IMG/VR virus record: IMGVR_UViG_3300027977_002751
Coordinates: 1 to 25,903 of that record
DNA length: 25,903 bases
From: a virus
Direction: 5' to 3' (one strand)
The number at the start of each line of letters is the position of its first letter. The first letter of the stretch is position 1. The position numbers and the translations under genes are program-made. Below the pieces are notes generated by a model. The model was not told the origin of the DNA. It ran no database searches and saw only the letters and a list, made by a program, of their open reading frames with translations. Shown here one piece after another: positions 15,816 to 23,098 of the stretch.

Positions 15816-17326
15816 AGTTTTTGTAACCTTTCATCTACCTGGTCAATCACGCTTTTCCAATCAAACGCTTTATTTTGACGCATTATTTCCACACTAGGAT
15901 ACCAAACCGTGGTATCACCTTCCATTCCCCACCGCCACTCTGGAAACCAAGGAAGCATAAGAATAGTGGGTACTTTCATGGCTCCAGCCAAATGTGCCTG
16001 TAATGTGTCTATGCTGATGACCAGATCCAATCCTTTTATGAATTGAGCTGTTTCATAAACATTTTTAAAATCTTTAACAGGATTGGTTATGCCCAACTTT
16101 TTGTTGTCATCTTCATATTCATCCTTGATCAATGAATACCATTCAAACTTATCATTCTTTTTAATAAGATTACGAAGCAAATCATAGTCTTTTTCAAATA
16201 TTGTGCGATATCGGTTGTATTGATGATTATTGCTTCCTGCCCAACATATTCCTATTTTTTTCTTGGATCCTTCTAGTTTTTTAGGTTCTATAATCAAATA
16301 AGGATCATCATTCATCATGTCTTCGTTGGTAAGACCAAGCCGTTGAGGAATACTCATGATGGGCATCCACACATCAAAATTTGTGGCATCACTGGCACTT
16401 TGAATAATTTCTGTTTTTTGTTTCAAGTGTAGCATCACATCATAAATTCTGGGATTGCACCAGTATTTCACATGTTTAAAATGTTTTTTCAACAGATGAA
16501 GCCAACGTGCTGCCATCACATTATCTCCTAATCCCTGTTCGGCAGCCACCAATATGGTTTTGTCTGGCATGGGTGTACCATCCCACATGGGCTTTTCTCG
16601 CAGAGGTTTTACTGCCCACACACCTTCATTTCTCACTTCATAATTTTTCCATGCTTCGGTATAATTTTTATCAAGAAATGTCATGTATGCCAAATACCAT
16701 TTTTTACTGAAAAGATCTATTTTAAGATTTTCAAAAGTCTTTTTAGCGGATATTATTTGTTTATTGAACAATTGGGCAATACCCAAAGCAATGTTACAAT
16801 GATGATTTTCCGGATCTATTTGTTTACCTCTATTCACCCACATAACAGCTTCATCATTCCGACCCATGCTGTTGCAACTGAGCGCAATTTTCCAGTAAAA
16901 GGAAACTTCTTGAGGAAATTGTTTGATAAGGTTCAGATAAGCATCATAGGCTTCTTCATACTTTGCCACATTGGTGTAAAGCTCTGCCAACATGATTTTT
17001 TGATTTGGATCTTGTGGATTATACAAATGTTTGGTAAAAATCTCTATTGCTTCTTTGTTTTTGCGTTGAAATTTGTGCAGATTGAAAAGATTATTATATA
17101 ATAATTTGTTACCAGGATCCATTTCAATAGCTTTTTTATATGTTTCTTCTGCTTTTTTGGTTTGTTCATCCTTTTCTAAAGCGTTGCCAAGAGCATTCAA
17201 ACAAAGAGCTTTATGCTCTTTTGTTTCATAAAGATCCAAACATTTTTCAAAATATTTTATGGCTTTATCAAAAATCCCGTATCCTATGAACTGCATGCCC
17301 ATGTCAAAATATTTGTCTCTATCCAT
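15812..17326 (-). CDS. TPR-repeat glycosyltransferase (GT9/OGT-like)
   Basis: A 504-residue protein with about six tetratricopeptide repeats over residues 1-210 (for example LCLNALGNALEKDEQTKKAE and a following EMDPGN turn), then a GT-B domain. The latter has EQGLGDNVMAARWL (263-276), KKIGICWAGSNNH, and the donor-binding segment SIDTLQAHLAGAMKVPT followed by PWFPEWRWG and WYPS. This is the arrangement of bacterial and phage TPR-GT9 proteins, in which the repeats bind the protein acceptor, so protein glycosylation is plausible. The frame is open to an ATG at 17362, but I chose 17326 because a TTTAAATA motif sits eight bases upstream of it, inside the longer version. It is the first gene of the four-gene overlapping operon. 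Confidence 0.82.
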   Translation of the reverse strand: MDRDKYFDMGMQFIGYGIFDKAIKYFEKCLDLYETKEHKALCLNALGNALEKDEQTKKAEETYKKAIEMDPGNKLLYNNLFNLHKFQRKNKEAIEIFTKHLYNPQDPNQKIMLAELYTNVAKYEEAYDAYLNLIKQFPQEVSFYWKIALSCNSMGRNDEAVMWVNRGKQIDPENHHCNIALGIAQLFNKQIISAKKTFENLKIDLFSKKWYLAYMTFLDKNYTEAWKNYEVRNEGVWAVKPLREKPMWDGTPMPDKTILVAAEQGLGDNVMAARWLHLLKKHFKHVKYWCNPRIYDVMLHLKQKTEIIQSASDATNFDVWMPIMSIPQRLGLTNEDMMNDDPYLIIEPKKLEGSKKKIGICWAGSNNHQYNRYRTIFEKDYDLLRNLIKKNDKFEWYSLIKDEYEDDNKKLGITNPVKDFKNVYETAQFIKGLDLVISIDTLQAHLAGAMKVPTILMLPWFPEWRWGMEGDTTVWYPSVEIMRQNKAFDWKSVIDQVDERLQKL

Positions 17327-17334
17327 AGTTCTTT

Positions 17335-17342
17335 TATTTAAA
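17335..17342 (-). promoter_or_regulatory. Late promoter-like motif TTTAAATA for the glycosyltransferase operon
   Basis: On the minus strand TTTAAATA ends eight bases before the ATG at 17326. It is the only such motif found at the head of the four overlapping genes. Confidence 0.5.
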
Positions 17343-17370
17343 CATAAGATTTGATATTTCAATATTAATG

Positions 17371-17378
17371 TTAAAATA
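17371..17378 (+). promoter_or_regulatory. Weak promoter-like motif TTAAAATA
   Basis: One change from the TAAATA-type core, ending six bases before the primase ATG at 17385. A replication gene would usually be expressed early or middle, so a degraded or different promoter is reasonable. Confidence 0.25.
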
Positions 17379-17384
17379 CAACGA

Positions 17385-18353
17385 ATGATTGATGTTCATA
17401 GTTTTCTCAGCGGTCATTTATCAAAATTAAGTTACAGCAAATACAATCAAACGTATACGGCTTGCTGTCCCATATGCCGGGAAGGTGATTCTTGGCTTAA
17501 ACGCAAACGGTTTTATTTTTATACAAAAACAAACAGCTGTTATTGTTTCAATTGCGGATACAGCTCAAAATTATACAAATTATATTATGATCTGACAGGC
17601 AAGCCAATTAATGAAAAAACCTTTATAAATGATCGAATCAAACAGGAAGAACAAGAAAAAGTGATTGAACCTGAAATATTACCAAAAGATTCAATCAACA
17701 TTTTTGATACAACTCAGGTTTTTAAAAATATGAAAAATCGGTATTTTAAAGAATGTGTAAGTTATGTTTGCAGCCGTCGATTGCATTCAGCGGTAAATCG
17801 ACCCAAAAGTTTTTGGTTTTCCCCAGTAGATTATATTCATAAAAATCGGTTGATTATTCCTTTTTACGATTTGGACGGAAAGATTGTTTATTATCAAAGT
17901 CGTAAACTTCCTTCTGACAAATCAGAATTGCCCAATTATCTTTCAAAATCAGGGGGAGATAGAAGTCTTTTTAATGCAGATAAAATAACCGACTATCCAT
18001 ACGTTTTCATATTTGAAGGACCAATCGATTCATGTTTTTGTCGAAACGGCGTGGCAGTATCCGGCATCAACAAGTCTCGAAGCAGTCTTACAGATAAACA
18101 AGAATCGCAGTTGAAAAACTTTCCTTTGCATACCAAAATATGGGTTTTGGACAATCAAAACAAAGATGAAACTGCTCGCAAGAAAATGAAGCAATTGATT
18201 GAAATAAATCAAAAAGTTTTTGTTTGGCCGAAAGATTTGGATTATAAGGATCTTAACGAAATGTGTCTGGATAAGAAAATCAACGGTATTGAAACAGACT
18301 TTATATTAAAAAATACATTTAACGGACCAAAAGCCCGATTGAAAATGTGTTGA
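17385..18353 (+). CDS. DNA primase (zinc ribbon plus TOPRIM)
   Basis: A 322-residue primase of the phage gp61/DnaG-like kind, making RNA primers for lagging-strand synthesis. The N-terminal zinc ribbon has the cysteine pairs C28-x2-C31 and C54-x2-C57 (CCPIC ... CYCFNC). The central region carries RLIIPFYDLDGKIVYYQSR, typical of the catalytic core entrance. A TOPRIM domain follows, with FIFEGPIDS (near residue 209) and WVLDNQNKDETARKK as the acidic motifs. The length fits T4-like phage primases. It would work with a replicative helicase, which is not in this window. Its stop abuts the stop of the convergent gene at 18354, with no terminator. Confidence 0.88.
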   Translation: MIDVHSFLSGHLSKLSYSKYNQTYTACCPICREGDSWLKRKRFYFYTKTNSCYCFNCGYSSKLYKLYYDLTGKPINEKTFINDRIKQEEQEKVIEPEILPKDSINIFDTTQVFKNMKNRYFKECVSYVCSRRLHSAVNRPKSFWFSPVDYIHKNRLIIPFYDLDGKIVYYQSRKLPSDKSELPNYLSKSGGDRSLFNADKITDYPYVFIFEGPIDSCFCRNGVAVSGINKSRSSLTDKQESQLKNFPLHTKIWVLDNQNKDETARKKMKQLIEINQKVFVWPKDLDYKDLNEMCLDKKINGIETDFILKNTFNGPKARLKMC

Positions 18354-18782
18354 TTATTTCTCGCTCTTGCTGGCGATAAGGTAAGCTTTCAGACGCTCAC
18401 TCAATCCAGAAAGTTCAACGCAAACACGAGCAATTTTTTTGGTTTCACTTTTGGCAACCCTTTCAAAAAGAGTGTCACAAGGAGCAACATGCAATTGTGT
18501 TTGAACTGAATTTGTATCTGGGCTGTTTAGATATTCCAAAAACTTATCAATGTTTTTTATCCATGTTTGCAATTCTATTGCTTGGGAAGAATTTGTTTGA
18601 CGAGCTGCCATTTGTTCGCGTGTAACAGCTTTAACATCGAATTGTTGAGGAATAGTATTTTTGTCCAACTCTGATTCCATGCTGGCTCGATCATCTGTAG
18701 CATCCGCAGGTTCTGGTGCAACAACATCAGTTTCTTCCTGTTCTTTGATTATATTTGCAAAATATCTAGAAAATACTGCCAT
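18354..18782 (-). CDS. Hypothetical helical protein
   Basis: A 142-residue protein of unknown family. The N-terminus is MAVFSRYFANIIKEQEETDV, followed by an acidic, probably disordered stretch, then a predicted helical C-terminal half with an SETKKIARVCVELSGLSE segment. It has no membrane helix or recognised catalytic motif. The start is fixed by an AATAAATA motif ending five bases upstream. Together with the convergent orientation to the primase, this suggests an independently expressed late protein, perhaps a small virion component; that is only inference. Confidence 0.7.
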   Translation of the reverse strand: MAVFSRYFANIIKEQEETDVVAPEPADATDDRASMESELDKNTIPQQFDVKAVTREQMAARQTNSSQAIELQTWIKNIDKFLEYLNSPDTNSVQTQLHVAPCDTLFERVAKSETKKIARVCVELSGLSERLKAYLIASKSEK

Positions 18783-18787
18783 ATTAT

Positions 18788-18795
18788 TATTTATT
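18788..18795 (-). promoter_or_regulatory. Late promoter-like motif AATAAATA
   Basis: On the minus strand it ends five bases before the ATG at 18782. It stands back to back with the plus-strand motif at 18801-18808; the two start codons are only 34 bases apart. Confidence 0.55.
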
Positions 18796-18800
18796 ATAAT

Positions 18801-18808
18801 GATAAATA
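18801..18808 (+). promoter_or_regulatory. Late promoter-like motif GATAAATA
   Basis: Ends eight bases before the ATG at 18817. It is why that ATG was preferred over the in-frame ATG at 18799, which lies upstream of the motif. Confidence 0.6.
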
Positions 18809-18816
18809 ATTTATAT

Positions 18817-19176
18817 ATGTTTAATGAAGATACACAAATGATTTATAACCGATGGGTATCTGGAATAGCCACTAGGGAGCTTAAAGGACAAACACTTACA
18901 GTAGATGATTTGATTAAAAAATTTAGTCCAGAAGGAGCAACTTTAGCTCCTAAAATATTACCATATCCTTTGGATAAGATTTTTGAAAGTTTGGCGGATA
19001 ATTTTGTAAAATTAAGTGGAAGTAAAATGATATGCGAAACAAGCAAGAATAACCCCCTTATAGGCAACAAGAAAGAGAAATTAGCACAACTGGAACAAGT
19101 CATATCCAAGATCAATCAGGCACAAAAGATACTTGAAGAAACAATAGACCCTCTAAATAAAATTTTAGAGGGATAA
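18817..19176 (+). CDS. Hypothetical protein
   Basis: A 119-residue protein beginning MFNEDTQMIYNRWVSG. I do not recognise it. The C-terminal third is a predicted coiled or long helix (KLAQLEQVISKINQAQKILE). The frame is open further upstream, but the GATAAATA motif places the start here. Its last codons form the left arm of a hairpin that covers the ribosome-binding region of the next gene (19178), so its translation could affect that gene by melting the hairpin. Confidence 0.65.
   Translation: MFNEDTQMIYNRWVSGIATRELKGQTLTVDDLIKKFSPEGATLAPKILPYPLDKIFESLADNFVKLSGSKMICETSKNNPLIGNKKEKLAQLEQVISKINQAQKILEETIDPLNKILEG
19149..19172 (+). promoter_or_regulatory. Hairpin hiding a ribosome-binding site, with embedded late-promoter motif
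   Basis: CCCTCTAAA (19149-19157) pairs perfectly with TTTAGAGGG (19164-19172) around the loop TAAAAT. The right arm contains AGAGGG, the only good Shine-Dalgarno-like site near the ATG at 19178. The left arm and loop contain TCTAAATA (19152-19159), a late-promoter-like motif. A transcript starting about six bases after that motif would lack the left arm and leave the site free. Confidence 0.6.
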
Positions 19177-19177
19177 A

Positions 19178-19594
19178 ATGTTATACCGATTAATTCTTTT
19201 TTTAAGCTTACCAGTAGCTGCTTCAGGACTGCTTTATTCTATTGGTGTGACATCATTTTGGACATATTTGTTTACAATTTTATTCACAGTAGGCTTGCAA
19301 TATGCTATAGATTTTGGATTTCAGAAATATGCAATCATTCGTTATGGCATGCAAATAAAACAAGTTAATTTGGATTTGGAAAAAGAATATAACAAACGAG
19401 GAATTGAATTAACATGTCCTTGTGCTGAAAAAACAAAGTGTTTTGTTCCTGTAAGTTTAGAAGAAGGAACAACTTATGCTTGTCCAAAATGTGAAAAAAA
19501 TGTTTCCGTTTATGTAAAATTAGGAACAGCTCTTAACACAGAACCTATGGTTACGCAAAGTTTGGAAGCATTGCCTCTTAACCTAAATGAGTAA
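19178..19594 (+). CDS. Small membrane protein with cysteine-rich tail
   Basis: A 138-residue protein with two predicted membrane helices, about residues 5-24 (LILFLSLPVAASGLLYSIGV) and 27-48. A charged segment and a possible zinc-binding domain follow, with C80, C82, C88 and the pair C102-x2-C105 (TCPC ... CPKC). I do not recognise the family. Two helices plus a cytoplasmic domain could suit a holin-like, superinfection-exclusion or membrane-anchoring role, but nothing visible decides this. Unlike most genes here, it has a Shine-Dalgarno-like AGAGGG with normal spacing, locked in a hairpin. Its 3' end overlaps the next gene by eight bases. Confidence 0.72.
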   Translation: MLYRLILFLSLPVAASGLLYSIGVTSFWTYLFTILFTVGLQYAIDFGFQKYAIIRYGMQIKQVNLDLEKEYNKRGIELTCPCAEKTKCFVPVSLEEGTTYACPKCEKNVSVYVKLGTALNTEPMVTQSLEALPLNLNE

Positions 19595-20024
19595 TTTATT
19601 GTTTCAGATAGCCAAAAGTGTAAGCAGCAGTTCAGTTGTTCCACTTTCTACTGTAAAAAATGAAAATTGGATGAATGATTTTGATGTTGAATTGAGCAAT
19701 TTTTTTATTAAAAAAGGACCAGAGTATTATAATTTATATAAAATCTTTCGAACCAAAAAGAAGAATTTGAATGATTCGGAGAGGATCCTCATAGATTTAT
19801 TTGATGAAATATTTCAGGAATATAAGAAATTAAGCATACAAAAGCCCGAAGGAATAGATCGAAAAAGTTTTGTGGTGCATAAAATTTATGAAAACGTATC
19901 TGCAAGCTTTAGTATTTTGAGTGAACTTAAAATAAAGCTTGACGTTCCTCTGCTTTTTTGTATCTTGGCAGCCTATGTTCAACAATACATCCACGATCAA
20001 ACCCAACAACGAAATCAACAATAA
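19587..20024 (+). CDS. Hypothetical protein
   Basis: A 145-residue protein, MSNLLFQIAKSVSSSSVVPL at the start, rich in Lys, Glu and aromatic residues, probably helical, ending in a glutamine-rich tail. There is no recognised motif. It overlaps the preceding gene by 8 bases and the following one by about 50 bases, so it is likely translated by coupling from the same mRNA. It has no TAAATA motif of its own. Confidence 0.65.
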   Translation: MSNLLFQIAKSVSSSSVVPLSTVKNENWMNDFDVELSNFFIKKGPEYYNLYKIFRTKKKNLNDSERILIDLFDEIFQEYKKLSIQKPEGIDRKSFVVHKIYENVSASFSILSELKIKLDVPLLFCILAAYVQQYIHDQTQQRNQQ

Positions 20025-20628
20025 TCAAAATATCATTCTGGATTTGGATCTGCAAGGTCGAAATGCCCGAATTGAAATGAGCAGCGATGAATGGTATGAC
20101 GTTCAAAATATCGTTTCAAAACAATCATCCAATTCAACTTCTGGTCAAATGTTTATTCTTCCTATGATATTTCATGGTCGGGCTGCACAATTGAATTTAA
20201 ATAAAAAAGAATATAAATTTCTGCAAGAAACAATTTTAATTTCAGCTTATAATGATCCTAAAAAAACTAAAGATAAAATTACTATGGAAATGAATATTAA
20301 TAATCGTCCTGCTCGTGTTGAAATGCGTAAAGCAGAAATGGCTAGATGGTTATGCTTGATTGAATCAATCGATCTTATAGAAAAGAAGTGTTCTGAAATG
20401 AACGTGACCATGTCAGAAGATTTTTGGATTCAACCAATCGCCATGCAAAAATACATGGATAGTCGTTTTGAAACCATGATGGATGAAGTCAACCATCATG
20501 AATTTGGTATCGATACTAAATCAGCAAACATGGATATATTAAAGAAAAAACGCAATTTGGAGCGTATGGAAGAAGTGGAAACTGAAGAAGAATTTGATCC
20601 GCGTTATGTGTCAGTGTGCACATCATAA
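19975..20628 (+). CDS. Hypothetical protein with three internal repeats
   Basis: A 217-residue protein. Three related segments are visible at about residues 20-37, 60-78 and 101-118. Each has a beta-strand pair around a basic turn: LDLQGRNARIEMS, IFHGRAAQLNLNK and MNINNRPARVEMR. Such internal triplication suggests a repeated small beta domain or a pseudo-threefold assembly. The C-terminal part is helical and acidic (EEVETEEEFDP). The start chosen (19975) lies inside the previous gene; a downstream ATG at residue 35 would break the first repeat. Its end overlaps the convergent gp14-like gene by 25 bases. The function is unknown. Confidence 0.65.
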   Translation: MFNNTSTIKPNNEINNNQNIILDLDLQGRNARIEMSSDEWYDVQNIVSKQSSNSTSGQMFILPMIFHGRAAQLNLNKKEYKFLQETILISAYNDPKKTKDKITMEMNINNRPARVEMRKAEMARWLCLIESIDLIEKKCSEMNVTMSEDFWIQPIAMQKYMDSRFETMMDEVNHHEFGIDTKSANMDILKKKRNLERMEEVETEEEFDPRYVSVCTS

Positions 20629-21374
20629 GTGCCATACACACTATCATTACTGGTTCCTGAATAATCGAAAACAAACCGTTTAGTAACTTCTTGAGCACTA
20701 TTTCCTAGTGTTTCAGGACGAGGATTATCTGGTTGTTTTCCACTAAGTGTGGCAGACAGTGTTCCATATCCGGTATTGTCCATGACTTGTAAGTTTCCTT
20801 CTTCATTTGGAAGATTAACCTCCTCGCTATAATCAAAACGTTTCAGTTTCAAAAACCAAAGATAATGGCCAGCCAAAGGATTGATGGTGTTATTTTCGCT
20901 TTCTAACCGTTGAGTCACTTCAAATAATTTTCCGTCTCTATCGCCTGGACGATCATTACCATATTCAGTTAATTTTATAATATCTCCGCTTTTCGGTTCT
21001 TGACCATTACCAAACACGTAATAAAAACTGCTTATGGCAACTGTTGCGGTCATATAGTCTTGGGCATCAAAACCAAATCGATTGATTGTAAGGTTATCCT
21101 CGTCCAATTTTATGCCCATTATGATTGATTTGGGTTGGGGCCAGTTTCTTGTAGGGTCTTCTCCGTATATATTGTCCGCACTTAATGTGCTGTAAGGATT
21201 TTGCCAATAATCAACTTTTTGACCAAAAAGATCAATTTGTTCTCTTAATTGATTGCCAATAACATCCCGTTCACATTCATTGTTTTGTTTATCGGTAAAG
21301 CGCAAAACGCTTGGTGTATATGCCAAAGGATATACAGAAACACATCCTGGACCTAAATAACGATCAACACTCAT
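20604..21374 (-). CDS. 14: Neck protein gp14-like (head completion)
   Basis: A 256-residue protein, the length I recall for T4 gp14. The order of features fits the T4 neck protein family: REQIDLFGQKVDYWQNPYS near the N-terminus, an EDPTRNW segment, a long beta-rich middle with RFGFDAQDYMTATVAISS, PKSGDIIKLTE, then a KLFEVTQ...LAGHYLWFLKLKRFDYS region. In T4, gp13 and gp14 close the filled head and form the site where the tail joins. The ATG overlaps the TAA of the upstream nucleotidyltransferase gene (TAATG), so the two are translationally coupled. The C-terminal extension, rich in Gly, Asn and Thr, is less familiar. No gp13-like gene is visible in this window. Confidence 0.78.
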   Translation of the reverse strand: MSVDRYLGPGCVSVYPLAYTPSVLRFTDKQNNECERDVIGNQLREQIDLFGQKVDYWQNPYSTLSADNIYGEDPTRNWPQPKSIIMGIKLDEDNLTINRFGFDAQDYMTATVAISSFYYVFGNGQEPKSGDIIKLTEYGNDRPGDRDGKLFEVTQRLESENNTINPLAGHYLWFLKLKRFDYSEEVNLPNEEGNLQVMDNTGYGTLSATLSGKQPDNPRPETLGNSAQEVTKRFVFDYSGTSNDSVYGTYDVHTDT

Positions 21375-22417
21375 TAGCTCTCCAATACATATATATTATT
21401 CTTTTTTCTTATACTTACAGGAGATCTTCCTAGTTTCGTGGGGTTTTCACTTAAAATTATGTTATAAAATGCAGCAATTTGCATCGCTCTAGGTTCGCTC
21501 ACAATCTTTCTACCTTTGGATTTTTTAAGCATTCCTACTTCAGGAAATGTGTCTAAATTTTGATGCATTTTGGGTACTGTTCTCACATGTTTACGTGTTC
21601 CAGGATCACGGATTATTGGTTTCATATGACGAGGATCTTTTGTTTTCTTTTGTTTGCCCATCAGATCTGTCATGAAAAGAGCAGGCAAACCACTGTTCCA
21701 TGTTTGTTCAGTGAATATTTTATCAAATGTTTCAATTTTCAAATCATTCAACTTATCCAGATATCCTGCATCCCGTAGTTTTTTAAAAACTAGATTTTCC
21801 ACGCAATAATCAAAACCTTTTTCATCGTTCATGCATTCTTTTCTTGCTTCAGATAATTTTGTTTTTATATTTTTTGCACGATGAAGAATTGATTTTAATT
21901 TCGATTTATTTGTTGTTTTATTTTTTTCTTTTATTAAAAAATCTATTTCATTTCGGAAAAAATTATATTTTTTATACACATTCTGTTCATCAATTTGGGG
22001 AGGGTTGAATATAGGTTTTTTGATCCATTCATTTTTTAAAACACTATATACACTTCTGGTTTTATGTGGCTGTATGTTTGTATCTTCCACAAATATTTCA
22101 ACAGGATGATTTTTAATTAATATGTCATGTTTCAAACGCCATTTATATGCTTCTCCATCAAAAGCCAAGAAAACTAAATTTTTTTCTGGATTTACTTTAT
22201 TGAAATCTATTCGTAAATGCAAATCCAAATCACTTTTTTTAGTATAATTGTAATTTGTTATACTTCCTGTTATTTGTATATCTTCCAAAGGTGCTTTTGT
22301 TTTTAAACTACCATAAAAATCAAGTGCAATATCCACAAGTTTGTTTCTAGTATTTTTGTCAAATTTTTCATTTTTCCAAAATTTTTCATTTAGGGTTTTA
22401 TGATATTCAAATGGCAT
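21374..22417 (-). CDS. Nucleotidyltransferase-fold protein
   Basis: A 347-residue protein with an N-terminal polymerase-beta-type nucleotidyltransferase signature: ITGSITNYNYTKKSDLDLHL, where G51-S52 and the D63-x-D65 pair are the expected nucleotide- and metal-binding residues, with a later VEIFVED supplying a possible third acidic residue. A lysine-rich helical middle and a basic C-terminal segment (RHMKPIIRDPGTRKHVRTVP) could bind nucleic acid. Family members transfer nucleotides to RNA, proteins or small molecules; the target here is unknown. It sits in a structural-gene block, directly upstream of and coupled to the gp14-like gene, so it may be packaged or act in late infection. The ACTAAATA motif five bases upstream fixes the start. 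Confidence 0.75.
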   Translation of the reverse strand: MPFEYHKTLNEKFWKNEKFDKNTRNKLVDIALDFYGSLKTKAPLEDIQITGSITNYNYTKKSDLDLHLRIDFNKVNPEKNLVFLAFDGEAYKWRLKHDILIKNHPVEIFVEDTNIQPHKTRSVYSVLKNEWIKKPIFNPPQIDEQNVYKKYNFFRNEIDFLIKEKNKTTNKSKLKSILHRAKNIKTKLSEARKECMNDEKGFDYCVENLVFKKLRDAGYLDKLNDLKIETFDKIFTEQTWNSGLPALFMTDLMGKQKKTKDPRHMKPIIRDPGTRKHVRTVPKMHQNLDTFPEVGMLKKSKGRKIVSEPRAMQIAAFYNIILSENPTKLGRSPVSIRKKNNIYVLES

Positions 22418-22422
22418 AAATG

Positions 22423-22430
22423 TATTTAGT
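22423..22430 (-). promoter_or_regulatory. Late promoter-like motif ACTAAATA
   Basis: On the minus strand it ends five bases before the ATG at 22417 and begins one base after the T run of the terminator at 22432-22461. Confidence 0.55.
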
Positions 22431-22431
22431 C

Positions 22432-22461
22432 AAAAAAAAACCCCCGTCTATTAAACGGGGG
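22432..22461 (-). terminator. Strong intrinsic terminator
   Basis: CCCCCGT (22441-22447) pairs with ACGGGGG (22455-22461) around a seven-base loop, and the stem can extend by A-T pairs on each side. On the minus strand it is followed by nine T, ideal for ending the transcript of the acidic protein gene (22482-23093). On the plus strand the hairpin is followed by TTTTCTTTATAATTTTTTT, so it may work both ways. Confidence 0.85.
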
Positions 22462-22481
22462 TTTTCTTTATAATTTTTTTA

Positions 22482-23093
22482 TCAGTTGGCTTGAAAAAGG
22501 TCTTGATCACCTTTTCCACCACCCTTGACCACTCCGGAAACGACGTTGGATTTTCCTTTTGTGCTTGTGGGTGCTCCACCTTTTACGCCACTACCAACAA
22601 GTGCATGGCCCCTTTCGCCTTCGGTGCCTACCTTGTCAGTTACTTTGGCATCTCCACCCTTACCATTTTTGGCAAGATTGGAAACTGTACTGGCAACTTT
22701 GTTGCTGCCAGATGAAACTTTCGAGAGTTCTTGACCTTTTTTAGCATTAACGAGTGCATGGCCAATTTCTTCAGATTCGATTTCTTCTGTGGTAATTTCT
22801 TCATTGTCTTCAGACGGCATCATCTGTTCATAATCTTCATCGCCAGCATTTTCGTCTTCGCCAACAGCTTCACCATCTTCTTCACCGTCACTTTGATCGG
22901 GAATAAGATCGAGGCTTTGTAGTTTTTGCAGAAGCTCAATAGCTTTTGCGAGATGCTCTTTGGGAGTCAACTCTGTTTCTTCGCTAGCGGCTGCCGGGGC
23001 GACATCGGCCATGCCAGGTTGAGCACCAGTGATACCAAGTTCAACGTCGTCCTCGGACATCACGGCTTCATATAGTTTATCGAAGTTACTCAT
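22482..23093 (-). CDS. Acidic low-complexity protein, possible head core protein
   Basis: A 203-residue protein with three zones: an N-terminal region (MSNFDKLYEAVMSEDDVELG) with a helical segment KEHLAKAIELLQKLQSLDL, a very acidic Glu/Asp middle at about residues 68-108, and a Gly/Lys/Ser-rich tail. In the tail GHALV occurs twice, each time followed by a lysine/serine stretch, suggesting internal duplication. Its base composition is more GC-rich than its neighbours. Acidic low-complexity proteins next to packaging genes are often prohead core, scaffold or DNA-mimic internal proteins, but I cannot name a family. It has its own AATAAATA motif and the only strong terminator in the window, suggesting abundant late expression as a single-gene unit. 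Confidence 0.7.
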   Translation of the reverse strand: MSNFDKLYEAVMSEDDVELGITGAQPGMADVAPAAASEETELTPKEHLAKAIELLQKLQSLDLIPDQSDGEEDGEAVGEDENAGDEDYEQMMPSEDNEEITTEEIESEEIGHALVNAKKGQELSKVSSGSNKVASTVSNLAKNGKGGDAKVTDKVGTEGERGHALVGSGVKGGAPTSTKGKSNVVSGVVKGGGKGDQDLFQAN

Positions 23094-23098
23094 ATAGA

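Noticed and set aside
17327-17362. Upstream start for the TPR-glycosyltransferase (ATG 17362)
   Set aside because: The TTTAAATA motif lies inside this extension, and the TPR region starts properly from ATG 17326.
21374-22417. Nucleotidyltransferase as half of a toxin-antitoxin or abortive-infection pair
   Set aside because: No HEPN-like or other partner gene is adjacent; the neighbours are the neck protein and an acidic protein, and the gene is driven by a late-type motif.
22491-22922. Plus-strand open frames across the acidic protein gene
   Set aside because: They are antisense shadows created by the biased codon content of the minus-strand gene, with no promoter motif and no family resemblance.
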